In this document: piece by piece, positions 34,952 through 43,362 of the stretch
Numbering within the stretch: position 1 is the first letter of the stretch
Layout: every line of letters starts with the position of its first letter
Assembly: GCA_937928405.1 (NCBI GenBank)
Contig: CALFWZ010000140.1
Span: 1 to 43,718 of the forward strand
Reading direction: 5' to 3'
Origin: an uncultured Saprospiraceae bacterium
GTDB lineage: Bacteria > Bacteroidota > Bacteroidia > Chitinophagales > Saprospiraceae
DNA: 43,718 bases
Made by a program: the position numbers and the translations under genes
Notes under the pieces: generated by a model
What the model saw: the letters and a program-made list of their open reading frames with translations, nothing else
What the model was told of the DNA's origin: nothing
Database searches by the model: none

Positions 34952-35238
34952 AAGGGTAATTTTAGTTTTAAGTAGCTTTTAAAAAATAATTAACAAAGGA
35001 ATTAGAAATATAAGAACAAAGGTAGATAATTTAAACTGTTCCGTGGATATTGATTTAGATAAGAAAATCTTAAATTTTTAATTACTTCTAAAGTTAACCA
35101 GCAAATTATCTGCCGAAATTCAATTCTTAACGGATTCTATAAAATTTATGGATATTTATTAACTTAGGTTTTAAATGACTAGGAACCAGTGGGATTGTTA
35201 TGAATATTGTATAATTTGTTGCCACTAAAAACAAAAAA

Positions 35239-36453
35239 ATGAAAACCATCAAACTATTATTACTCGTATTTCTTGCACTAGGTTTAGGTAATTGCTCCAT
35301 TCTGAAAAACAAAGAACTTCTAAATATCGGAAGCTTTGAACAAGAACATTTTAAAACAGAATTGCCATTTAAATTAATTAATAACCACATGTTCATTGAA
35401 GTAGAGATCAATGATAAAAGATATAATTTTGTTTTTGATACAGGAGCAGAGGTTAGTTTACTCCCTCCAGATTTGATTGCAGAATTAGGCTTAAAGAAAG
35501 AAAGTTCAATAAAGGTTACTGGTTCTAATAAAAATTCGAAAAGAATAAATCTATACGTTCTTGACAAAATCAAACTAAATAATACAGCATTTTTAAATTT
35601 ACTGTGCGCCGAGTCAGATTTTAATGATTTTCAAAATATTTTCCAATGTAATATCCCTGTTCATGGATTTATTGGTAATAATTTAATGAGAAATGCTGCG
35701 TGGAAAATTGATTATAAAAATAAAATGATTACTTTTTGGGACAATAACAAAAAGGTAGTTCAACCTGAAAACAGTTCTATCATCCATCTCGAACTTCGTC
35801 AATCAGGGAATGCAAAAATAAATATAACCATTGACAGTATTGGTCAACAGTTTAGTTTTGATACAGGATTTAATGGATACATCGTATCAGATTTTTCTTT
35901 TTCTAAAAAAATTGACTTAAGAAAAGAAGTTGGAAAATATGCAGAAGGGAAAAGTACAACTATTTCCCTTTATAATGCTAAAACCAAGAAGCAACTAGTA
36001 CATAAAATACCAGACATGTCCATCGGAGGTATATTACTAAAAGAAAAAATCATCTCTTTTGAAGAAAATAGTTCTCATCTAATTGGCAACAAATTCTGGA
36101 AAAATTATACACTTACCATTGATTGGAAAAATTCACTTTTATATTTAGAAAATTATATGGAGGATAAAGCTGATTCCTTTACCGCTTTCCAGTATAAAAT
36201 TGCATATGACATCCCAAGTAAAACTTTATCTATTAAAGACTATTGGACTTCTCATTCGTTGTATAAACCAATTGATCCCAACAATAAAATAATATCAGTT
36301 GAGGGTTTTAATTTAAACAATGATTTAGACTTTTGTGAATTTTTGAATAATGATTTACCAAATCTATTCAAAAATAAAAAATTAAATATAACCATCGTTG
36401 AAAATGGTAAAGAGAAGGAAATAACATTAGAAAAAGAATTACTTATTGAATAA
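35239..36453 (+). CDS. Lipoprotein with two retropepsin-like aspartic protease domains and a PDZ-like tail
   Basis: 404 residues. Lipobox LGNC (C19). A first aspartyl-protease lobe has FVFDTGAEVSLL with D67. A second lobe has FSFDTGFNGYIV with D208. Each is followed by the flap-like and psi-loop strands usual for the family (IPVHGFIGNNLMRNAAWKID; LIGNKFWKNYTLTIDW). The end (KIISVEGFNLNNDLDFCEFL, then LNITIVENGKEKEITL) is like a degenerate PDZ domain. Such aspartyl-protease/PDZ proteins are periplasmic or surface peptidases of unknown target. The second motif D-T-G-F lacks the usual Ala/Ser, so that half may be weak or structural. Confidence 0.82.
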   Translation: MKTIKLLLLVFLALGLGNCSILKNKELLNIGSFEQEHFKTELPFKLINNHMFIEVEINDKRYNFVFDTGAEVSLLPPDLIAELGLKKESSIKVTGSNKNSKRINLYVLDKIKLNNTAFLNLLCAESDFNDFQNIFQCNIPVHGFIGNNLMRNAAWKIDYKNKMITFWDNNKKVVQPENSSIIHLELRQSGNAKINITIDSIGQQFSFDTGFNGYIVSDFSFSKKIDLRKEVGKYAEGKSTTISLYNAKTKKQLVHKIPDMSIGGILLKEKIISFEENSSHLIGNKFWKNYTLTIDWKNSLLYLENYMEDKADSFTAFQYKIAYDIPSKTLSIKDYWTSHSLYKPIDPNNKIISVEGFNLNNDLDFCEFLNNDLPNLFKNKKLNITIVENGKEKEITLEKELLIE

Positions 36454-36764
36454 ATGAAAGTAGCATGGAAGAAAAGTTGAAAGTTACAGGGTACGTTGTA
36501 GAATTGATTAAGAAAAACGAAAGTGAAATTTCTCATGATTTCTTTCGGAATATGATGAGCCAAAGCCATAACCGTAATTATAAGGATAGTGGCAGTAGAG
36601 ATTCATAGGTGATTTCACAAACTCTATAAGAATTTCATTGCATACTATATATTGAGGATTCAGCAATTGCTACTGAAAAAAGTATTACGGATTCTTGGAA
36701 GGCTAAAAAATTTCCAAAGGCTTGGAAATCAGTTATTGTATATCTATAAAAAAAGCAAGTAGGC
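36454..36764. other. Intergenic stretch with scattered broken frames
   Basis: 311 bp before the truncated serine hydrolase. Two short open pieces exist: 47 codons from ATG 36465 to 36608 (MEEKLKVTGYVVELIKKNES at its start) and about 40 codons without a start that close at 36749 (IEDSAIATEKSITDSWKAKK inside). Neither matches a family I know. Together with the headless hydrolase that follows, they look like debris of deleted genes. Confidence 0.5.
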
Positions 36765-37157
36765 TTGATTGCGGAAGGGAAAACAACTGCGAACTGGGAT
36801 TTAGCAGCCATAACTCCAGCGGGAGGGCTGATGTCGAATGTCGAGGATTTATCTAAATATCTAATTCATTGTTATTCGGATTTAAAAAATTTTTTTCCGT
36901 ATCAATCAAAAAAAGTGCTTTCTCAGCAAAGAGGGAATATCGACCAAGCTATAGGTTGGATGATCTATAATCGTAAAAGTGGAAAGCCATATTGTTATTT
37001 ACATTCAGGACAAACTGGAGGTTATGCCTCCATAATTCTATTGCAACCAGACACTAAAAAATCAATTATTATTTTATCCAACATTAGTGAGAAAGGTAAT
37101 GCTATTTTGTCTTTAGGTTTTAAATTATTAAAGGGGTTAATTCAAGGTAAATACTAA
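36765..37157 (+). pseudogene. Serine hydrolase (beta-lactamase class C-like), C-terminal remnant
   Basis: 130 codons from a TTG; the frame is closed upstream by TAA about 30 bases earlier. The sequence is the last third of a class C beta-lactamase/penicillin-binding-like hydrolase: EGKTTANWDLAAITPAGGLM, SNVEDLSKYL, a GWMIY motif and the terminal HSGQTGGYASIILLQPDTKK followed by IIILSN. HSGQTGG corresponds to the K-T-G/H-x-G motif of the family. The segments with S-x-x-K and Y-x-N are missing, so it cannot be catalytic. It is probably left by a 5' deletion. Confidence 0.75.
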
Positions 37158-37233
37158 ATTTCGGGTATAACAGTGCTTCTTTAATGTTCTAATATCAGAA
37201 AGTCTGGACCCAATTTTCTTAATAAATATTTTC

Positions 37234-38670
37234 CTATTTAATTAAATCCACAATTATTCCCGCCTGCAGACCTGTTAAAATGGAAGAATAACCCATCTCC
37301 TTATAAAAGTCAGAAGTTCCATAGTTTTGATATTTAAAATTTGAGCGCAATTGAAATTTTAGATTCCTACTTAATTGATAATTTAAGTACGGACAAAGAT
37401 GATATGAAAAGAAAAATTCTGGTATAGGCGACAAGCTATTTTCAGCATTGGGGAACTCAAGGACCTCTAAATCATCTCCTAGTGATTTTCCTTTTTGAGA
37501 AAGAGTGAAATTTAATCCTACACCTAAATTAATACCTAACGCTAATCTTCCATTACGAATATCTGTTCCCAATAGGATTGGGATAGAAAATATAGAATGT
37601 CGATTATGATGAATAACATTTCTTTTAAACATTCGATTGACAATAATATTTGGGTTTTGAGGACTTTGGAAGGTGGTGTCCCAAGCGGTCGAATAATTAA
37701 ATTGATTTATTGAGTAAACATATTCTATTCCACTAGTTATTTTAATCTTATCTGTTAGATTAAAAATAATTTCAGCGGATACGGAGTAGCCTAGTTGGGA
37801 CTTAAACCCGGAATTGAGTAGTTGTTCTCGCTCTTGATTTCCAGAATTAGTACTTCTATAATTACTATATAGTAAATGAGTTCCTGAAAATAATCCTATG
37901 CTAATCTTCTTTCTTTTAGTTCGGTTATAAATTTTATTTACATAATTTTCTCCTAAGGTTGAATTACTTGAAGGCTGTATTAAAAATGGCTCAATCAAAT
38001 GAATGGTATCAGAAGTTAACAATAGAACATTTTTTTCTTTTGCTTTTAAACTTGGTTTTTCATCCAATGAATTATTTAATTGATTTTTTGGATTTATTAC
38101 TTTAGTACTTTCATCTACTGCCATTTCCTTATTAGTCGAAATCTGTTGATTTGAATTTTGTAATTCTGCGGACGATTCAAAAAATGATCCTTTGGATTCT
38201 TTTTTGACAGCAACAATACTTGTGGACGCCATATCATTATCTGGAATATTGAATTGGAAATTTGGATGTTCGACAGTTAGTGATAATTCAGGAATTAATT
38301 TTTCAGTTGGCTTTTTAATTAAAATATTCTTTGCTTTTTTTCCTAATTGACTTTGCTTGTCATCATCATTGCAGAACGAGGTCGATTGATTAAGCGGTAA
38401 TTCAACAATTGAGTTCTGTGGAGTTGTATCTTGATTATCCATATTTACTCGCTCTTCCGTATTTTTGTTGAAATACAATCCGACCGATCCAATAAAAAAT
38501 AGTAAGAATAAAAAAGGAAGAAAAAATATAAATCCTCTCGTTTTTTTTGTTTCTACTTCTCCAATCTCCTTTTCAATATTTGCCCACAGAGCATCTTGAT
38601 CGACACCCTCATGATTAAAGAGCCTTAGGTTCTCTGTACGCGCTTTTAGTTTATTTAAAAAGTCATCCAT
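37234..38670 (-). CDS. Membrane-anchored protein with C-terminal outer-membrane beta-barrel, partner of the adjacent ECF sigma factor
   Basis: 478 residues, no signal peptide. Layout equals that of the gene at 344-1801: a polar N-terminus with DQDALWANI (24-32), one transmembrane helix (about 46-67), a long Asn/Ser/Lys-rich linker (about 68-255), and a C-terminal barrel (KISIGLFSGTHLLYSNY, LGYSVSAEIIFNLTDKIKI, GRLALGINLGVGLNF, LQAGIIVDLIK). The ATG lies 5 bp downstream of the sigma factor stop. I infer an anti-sigma role from this linkage. Sequence identity to the first copy is low outside the N-terminal motif, so they are not recent duplicates. Confidence 0.7.
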   Translation of the reverse strand: MDDFLNKLKARTENLRLFNHEGVDQDALWANIEKEIGEVETKKTRGFIFFLPFLFLLFFIGSVGLYFNKNTEERVNMDNQDTTPQNSIVELPLNQSTSFCNDDDKQSQLGKKAKNILIKKPTEKLIPELSLTVEHPNFQFNIPDNDMASTSIVAVKKESKGSFFESSAELQNSNQQISTNKEMAVDESTKVINPKNQLNNSLDEKPSLKAKEKNVLLLTSDTIHLIEPFLIQPSSNSTLGENYVNKIYNRTKRKKISIGLFSGTHLLYSNYRSTNSGNQEREQLLNSGFKSQLGYSVSAEIIFNLTDKIKITSGIEYVYSINQFNYSTAWDTTFQSPQNPNIIVNRMFKRNVIHHNRHSIFSIPILLGTDIRNGRLALGINLGVGLNFTLSQKGKSLGDDLEVLEFPNAENSLSPIPEFFFSYHLCPYLNYQLSRNLKFQLRSNFKYQNYGTSDFYKEMGYSSILTGLQAGIIVDLIK

Positions 38671-38675
38671 AATTT

Positions 38676-39242
38676 CTATTGCTTGAAAATATATTTTTTA
38701 CAAAATTCATTTTTATCTGTAATCGTTTTTTGCAACCATTCTTTAGCTCTTGCCAATCTTTTACGAGAAAGTGTCACTTTTATACCTAGCATTTCTGCTA
38801 TTTCTTGATGAGTAAATCCGTCAATAATAAATAAATTAAAAATCTGAAGATAAGGAAATGGCATTTGTTCCAAATAACCAATTAACTCTTCATCACTCAT
38901 TGAATCGATGTAATTAGGGTCTATATAAGGCGCATGTAAATTAAGAATTAACTCTTCTGAGGAATTCTTTGTACTACGTTTATTAAAACTTAAACAAGTA
39001 TTGATTGTGATGCGAGAAGACCAAGTTTTAAAACTCGCTTTGTTGACATCAAATTGATTTAGATTATTAAACATGCTAATAAAGCTTTCCTGAAGCACAT
39101 CTTGCATGTCACTGCTGTTCCATAAGTACCGTTTACAAATAGCAACCATCATTGGAAAAAGTTTTTGATATAACTCTTTCTGTGCAGCTGGAGTTTTGTC
39201 CCTACACTTTTGTATCAAGTCTATGCTAATTTTTTCTTTCAA
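38676..39242 (-). CDS. RNA polymerase ECF-type sigma-70 family factor
   Basis: 188 residues. Region 2 at about 25-95 (DMQDVLQESFISMFNNLNQF, then FKTWSSRITINTCLSFNKR) and region 4 at about 125-175 with helix-turn-helix HQEIAEMLGIKVTLSRKRLA. Followed 5 bp later by the anchored barrel protein, so the two form an operon. The upstream gap of 140 bp separates it from the cysteine-rich lipoprotein on the same strand, which could be a target gene. It is clearly related to the sigma factor at 1801-2349 but with many substitutions. Confidence 0.93.
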   Translation of the reverse strand: MKEKISIDLIQKCRDKTPAAQKELYQKLFPMMVAICKRYLWNSSDMQDVLQESFISMFNNLNQFDVNKASFKTWSSRITINTCLSFNKRSTKNSSEELILNLHAPYIDPNYIDSMSDEELIGYLEQMPFPYLQIFNLFIIDGFTHQEIAEMLGIKVTLSRKRLARAKEWLQKTITDKNEFCKKYIFKQ

Positions 39243-39382
39243 AGTATCTTAGTAAAGTAAATGGACAATTATAGTTAAATTGAAATGGTATTAATACAAC
39301 TTACCAAGTCAAAATAATGCCATTTCGATTTGATAAGTTGTATAATTTTGTTGTTATAACTTACTTAGGTCAAAAGTTTAAG

Positions 39383-40135
39383 TTAGAAACATTGACAATT
39401 AATATCTAGGATACCTTGTACCTGAATCGTATCATTTGATATTGGGTCAATATCCCAGTAGCTACATTCATCTCCAACATTAAGTCCCCAAGATGGACAA
39501 TATTCCGAGCTAGAAACATCACAATCACAATTGCTATCCACCGTCCCTAGATCTCCTTGGGCATTATAACAAATATCTCCTATGTTTAAGAACAAACTAG
39601 GACAATCATAACTAGGAGATAAAGATTGGCATTCACAATCTGAGTTAACGAAGCCATCCTCTCCAGCGGCGGTCGTGCAATCGTCTCCTGTATTGGCATT
39701 TAATGTTGGACATTGCTTACATTCACAATCATCGGTAACAGTTCCATCTACTAAGAGGGAATCTACAATACAATTATCTCCTATGTTTAGGTTTAAACTT
39801 GCGCAATCGATAACTGGAGCTAGACCCTCGCATTCACAATCTGAGTTAACGAAACCATCTTCTCCAGCGGCTGTCGTGCAATCGTCTCCTGTATTGGCAT
39901 TTAATGTTGGACATTGCTTACATTCACAATCATCCGTAACAGTTCCATCTACCAAAAGAGAATCTACTACACAATCATCTCCTATATTTAAATCTAAATC
40001 TGAGCAGTCAGTAATAATAGTTTCTGTGTCTGAAGAAATTGTCTCGTCAATATCTTTTTTATTACAAGAGGATAAAATTGAAATTGCAAAAATAAGTATT
40101 GCAAAAAGTCCTAAAAATTTATTATTAATATTCAT
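39383..40135 (-). CDS. Cysteine-rich repeat lipoprotein
   Basis: 250 residues. Lipobox LSSC (C24). The mature part consists of six cysteine modules of the form C-x-x-L-x-x-N-x-G-D-x-C, a loop, then G-x-V-x-x-x-C-x-C, for example DLNIGDDCVVDSLLVDGTV and CPTLNANTGDDCTTAAGEDG. Modules 1-2 and 3-4 are near copies. Four cysteines per module suggest two disulfides each, giving a stiff surface rod. Such modules occur in large T9SS proteins of Saprospiria-like bacteria. Here they form a whole lipoprotein. Ligand unknown. Confidence 0.8.
   Translation of the reverse strand: MNINNKFLGLFAILIFAISILSSCNKKDIDETISSDTETIITDCSDLDLNIGDDCVVDSLLVDGTVTDDCECKQCPTLNANTGDDCTTAAGEDGFVNSDCECEGLAPVIDCASLNLNIGDNCIVDSLLVDGTVTDDCECKQCPTLNANTGDDCTTAAGEDGFVNSDCECQSLSPSYDCPSLFLNIGDICYNAQGDLGTVDSNCDCDVSSSEYCPSWGLNVGDECSYWDIDPISNDTIQVQGILDINCQCF
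39631..40032 (-). repeat. 201-bp coding tandem repeat, two copies
   Basis: Inside the cysteine-rich lipoprotein the DNA at 39631-39831 is repeated at 39832-40032 with a period of 201 bp (67 codons). The first 130 bases or so of each copy are near-identical, and the remainder has diverged. This marks a fairly recent internal duplication of a two-module block. Confidence 0.85.
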
Positions 40136-40591
40136 GTTGAAATTTTTTTTTAATTAATGTTTGATTTGAAAATAAAGAGTTCGAAGTCTTTTCATAAGTA
40201 TATAGAAACTTAACTATCAAAAAGTGACAGTAATCTTATTTTTTTTTTACAATTCTATCATGATCATATTAAAAAATCAGAATGCAGTCTCCTTTTATGG
40301 TTGATGGCTCATATAATTATTCTATCATGCCGTATTTGATATGGTATTGGAATGGGGCACCTTCCGTTTGAAATTATGATAAATTAGATTATTTTTAAAA
40401 CGTGATTGTTTTTTAAAAATGGTAATCCGTATTTTAAAAGTGATTTTCTTCGTTGGAAGGAAAGTTGAAATTATATGGTGGCCGGAGGAACTGTTTTCGA
40501 ACTCACTGGATTGAGGATACTAGTTTTCCGATAGGTAGTAAATTGAAAAATACTGGATCTTGCCAACACCTTGCCTTTAAAACAACTACTA
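40136..40591. other. Intergenic stretch, no convincing gene
   Basis: 456 bp between divergent genes. It should hold the promoters of both. A short frame near 40298-40372 (MVDGSYNYSIMPYLIWYWNG within it) is too small to support. One perfect palindrome, ATGATCAT, is at 40259-40266. Nothing else recognised. Confidence 0.5.
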
Positions 40592-40954
40592 ATGAAACTA
40601 TCAAAAAAGCAAATCGATACTTTAAATTTTAACAATAAAACATTTTTATTGGTTGATAATAGCCATCAAGGTACAGTAAATAAAGAAACCAAATTCGAAT
40701 ATAAACAAGATGGAAATTTAGTGACTGCAGATTATTATGGTGGAACAATTAAATATGGTAAAATCATTGCAAAATTGGAAGCCGATAAATTAATGATGCT
40801 ATATCAATGTCTAACTAATGAGGGTGAATTGAAAGCAGGTAAAGCAATGGCCAAAATCAGCATCAACGAAAATGAAAAAATCCAACTCTTTCTAAATTGG
40901 GAATGGTGGAACAAACCTGGAGAAAAAGGTACTTCAGAATATGTTGAAATTTAA
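40592..40954 (+). CDS. Small conserved protein of a family often mislabelled N-acetylglutamate synthase
   Basis: 120 residues from ATG 40592; a TTG at 40571 would add seven residues without clear gain. The sequence (NFNNKTFLLVDNSHQGTVNK, then ETKFEYKQDGNLVTADYYGG, YQCLTNEGELKAGKAMAKIS, LFLNWEWW) is a run of short beta-strands typical of a small cytoplasmic family that databases often call n-acetylglutamate synthase without evidence. It lacks a GNAT acetyl-CoA motif. I would not assign that activity. It lies 55 bp before a genuine GNAT gene. Confidence 0.65.
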   Translation: MKLSKKQIDTLNFNNKTFLLVDNSHQGTVNKETKFEYKQDGNLVTADYYGGTIKYGKIIAKLEADKLMMLYQCLTNEGELKAGKAMAKISINENEKIQLFLNWEWWNKPGEKGTSEYVEI

Positions 40955-41009
40955 ACATATGCAAAATACATAAGACCAAAAGTGAACGAAAAAATAGCAT
41001 AAGCAACAA

Positions 41010-41558
41010 ATGAAAATTTACATTGAAACCAAAAGACTAATACTACGAAAAATGGAGGAAACGGATCTGCAAGGAATATTTGAACTTGATTCAGATCCAG
41101 CAGTCCATAGATATTTAGGGAAAAAACCAATCACTAGCCTGGAGGAGGCAGCATCAACCATCAATTATATTCGAAAACAATATGAAGAAGATGGAATAGG
41201 TCGATGGGCGGTCATAGATAAAATGACGAATGAATTTATTGGTTGGGCTGGATTAAAATATGAAAAAGAAGTAAGGGAAGAAATGTATTATTATGATTTG
41301 GGATATAGGCTAAAGGAAAAATTCTGGGGGAGCGGAATAGCCACAGAAACAGCTTATGAATCAATAAACTATGGCTTTGATGTTTTGAATCTCCAAACAA
41401 TCTATGCAGGTGCTCATATTGAGAATATTGCCTCAAATAAAGTGCTTCAAAAAATTGGTCTAACCTTTTTAGAGACCTTTGTTTATGATAGCGAACCGCA
41501 TCATTGGTATAAAATTGATAAAAGCGCTTGGGAAGAGAAAATGAGGTTGCAGGATTAA
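41010..41558 (+). CDS. GNAT family N-acetyltransferase (RimJ/RimL-like)
   Basis: 182 residues. Starts with the usual ETKRLILRKMEETDLQGIFE of the RimJ/RimL (Acetyltransf_3) group. The acetyl-CoA binding loop is LKEKFWGSGIATETAY (R/Q-x-x-G-x-G/A type). It ends in AGAHIENIASNKVLQKIGLT, where N-x-x-S/A-N-K-V-L-x-K-x-G is the group signature. Members acetylate ribosomal-protein N-termini or small amines; the target here is unknown. 39 bp before the ArsC-like gene. Confidence 0.9.
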   Translation: MKIYIETKRLILRKMEETDLQGIFELDSDPAVHRYLGKKPITSLEEAASTINYIRKQYEEDGIGRWAVIDKMTNEFIGWAGLKYEKEVREEMYYYDLGYRLKEKFWGSGIATETAYESINYGFDVLNLQTIYAGAHIENIASNKVLQKIGLTFLETFVYDSEPHHWYKIDKSAWEEKMRLQD

Positions 41559-41597
41559 AAGATGAAACCGAATTTAATTTGTATCAAAATAAAATAA

Positions 41598-41945
41598 ATG
41601 AAAATTTATCACAATGCTCGATGTTCAAAAAGTAATAAGAGTTGTCAGTTATTGTCAGAAAAAGGCATAGAATATGAAATTATAGAATATTTAAAAACTC
41701 CGTTATCAAAAAAAGACATCAAAGAATTATTATCCAAGTTGGGAATGCCAGCAAAAGATTTAATTCGAAAAGGGGAGACTATTTATAAAGAAAAATACCG
41801 AAAGAAAGAATTGTCTGAAGACCAATGGATTACAGCCATGATCGAACATCCAATTTTAATTCAAAGACCGATCGTTGTAAAAGGCAATAAAGCAGTTATT
41901 GGAAGGCCGATTGAAAAAGTAGTAAATTTTTTAAATGATCTTTAA
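41598..41945 (+). CDS. arsC: Arsenate reductase (ArsC, glutaredoxin type)
   Basis: 115 residues, normal for ArsC of the R773/E. coli type. The catalytic cysteine is C9 in YHNARCSKS, and the three arginines that bind arsenate in this class match R57 (LIRKGE), R90 (IQRPIV) and R103 (IGRPIE). The enzyme reduces arsenate to arsenite with glutathione or glutaredoxin as donor. No ArsB, ACR3 or ArsR gene is nearby, so in this context a related thiol-disulfide (YffB/Spx-like) role is also possible. Only the arginine set argues for ArsC proper. Confidence 0.8.
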   Translation: MKIYHNARCSKSNKSCQLLSEKGIEYEIIEYLKTPLSKKDIKELLSKLGMPAKDLIRKGETIYKEKYRKKELSEDQWITAMIEHPILIQRPIVVKGNKAVIGRPIEKVVNFLNDL

Positions 41946-42031
41946 AGTCCAGAATGATTGAAAGACTAGTGTGTAGAAATTTTAAATAATTTTTTTACAC
42001 CAAAATCGATGATAGCATCATCTAACGTAAT

Positions 42032-43234
42032 ATGCCTAATAATTTTCTACGAGTAATCCTTTTATGGTGTCTTTGTTTGATGACTTCTTGTACACCAATG
42101 AGGGATCGACCTTATACCTTACCCAATCCAATACTTGTCGCCTTTAAACATCAAATTGATCTACAGCCACTAAGAGATACGATGGCAAAAGATTCGACTT
42201 TGCGGATTCAAGAAATCGATGATGGGTTTGTGTTGTATGCAGCGGAAGAACAAAGGGAGTCCCGATTTTTCCGTTTATGGATCAACGATGATTTCTTGGT
42301 TTATCAGTTGGAGTCCATGCCTTATTTGCCAATGCCTTATAATAATTGTTTAGCCGGTAGAGTTATTTTGGAAGCAGAATTGCGCAAAACATATCCTGTC
42401 TTAGCTACTAATACTAAAGAAAGTTTTTCTGAGCGGTCAGTGTTTATGGATCGGCATTATGGTGCAGAGCGTTCCTTTCATGGTAATGATTACCCTAGAG
42501 CCGTTCCATTAAGGATTAAAAAAGAACTGCTGCAGCCAGTAGATACATTTCAATGGAAGAGCAATGCATTTGGCAGTCAGGATGCTTATCATTTTCGAAA
42601 AGGGATCTTGGATGGACCATTTCAATCATTCAAAGCAACGGGTTTAAGACAGACTGGTTTTTTTCGTCATGGAGTAGAAGCTGGCATTTGGCAATACCAC
42701 AATAGTCAAGGCCAACTCCAATACATAGAGGAATATTCAACTAAAGGAGCATTAAAAAAAGTGGTCCATCAAAAGGGAAACACTTTTTCTAGGTCTGCTC
42801 CAAAGCCTACCTTAAAGCAATTAAAATTAATCCATCAAATTATGTTACTGGTTTTAATTTTGCTTGGAATGTATATCTTATATCAATATTATAAAGCCCT
42901 TCAAAATTTTAAACAACCATATAAAGGACAAAAATTGGTTGAAATTTTGGGAGGTGTTTTAATTTCTCCTTTTTTAAGTTTTTGCGGCGGAATTGCCATA
43001 TTGTTTTTATCCGTTTTTCTGGCAAATATATTCACACCTGTTTTCAATTGGGATTTACCTGTTGATTTTTTGGAATCCTTACCAGCCGTTATGCTTTTTG
43101 TTATGGTAGAATGTTTGTTTCTTTTAATCAGCAATCGCTTGAATGATGTTCTTTGGCATGTTTTGTTGATGGTACTTGGAATATTGATTTATCAGGAATG
43201 GAGATTGCTTTTAAGATTGGAGACTTGTTTTTAG
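42032..43234 (+). CDS. Lipoprotein-like membrane protein with MORN-type repeats and C-terminal helices
   Basis: 400 residues. A signal peptide ends in a probable lipobox (LMTSC, C20). Middle region 195-255 has MORN-like short repeats (FRKGILDGPFQSFKATG, FFRHGVEAGIWQYHNSQG). Residues 270-400 contain four hydrophobic helices (LLVLILLGMYILYQYY, LISPFLSFCGGIAILFLSVF, AVMLFVMVECLFLLI, VLLMVLGILIYQEW). Combining a lipobox with later membrane helices is unusual, so the first segment could instead be an uncleaved anchor. I recognise no family. Single gene with its own leader. Confidence 0.7.
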   Translation: MPNNFLRVILLWCLCLMTSCTPMRDRPYTLPNPILVAFKHQIDLQPLRDTMAKDSTLRIQEIDDGFVLYAAEEQRESRFFRLWINDDFLVYQLESMPYLPMPYNNCLAGRVILEAELRKTYPVLATNTKESFSERSVFMDRHYGAERSFHGNDYPRAVPLRIKKELLQPVDTFQWKSNAFGSQDAYHFRKGILDGPFQSFKATGLRQTGFFRHGVEAGIWQYHNSQGQLQYIEEYSTKGALKKVVHQKGNTFSRSAPKPTLKQLKLIHQIMLLVLILLGMYILYQYYKALQNFKQPYKGQKLVEILGGVLISPFLSFCGGIAILFLSVFLANIFTPVFNWDLPVDFLESLPAVMLFVMVECLFLLISNRLNDVLWHVLLMVLGILIYQEWRLLLRLETCF

Positions 43235-43269
43235 AAACGCTTACTTGCTTCTATCCAGTTATGGTATAG

Positions 43270-43299
43270 TTTTTAATGGTTTTTTCTTAAGTTTATGGT
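43270..43299 (+). repeat. 30-bp dispersed repeat, copy B
   Basis: Matches 24762-24791 at 28 of 30 positions. It lies in the 128-bp gap after the MORN-like membrane protein gene and codes for nothing. Its ATG at 43295 meets a stop after five codons. Confidence 0.7.
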
Positions 43300-43362
43300 C
43301 ATGTACAATTCATAGCTCGTTCGTAGCGATTATTCAACTGTTTGTGCAAATAAAATGAATTA

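Noticed and set aside
39675..40157. 160-codon plus-strand frame opposite the cysteine-rich lipoprotein
   Set aside because: It mirrors the 201-bp repeats; the minus-strand product has a lipobox and a regular cysteine pattern, while this one has neither.
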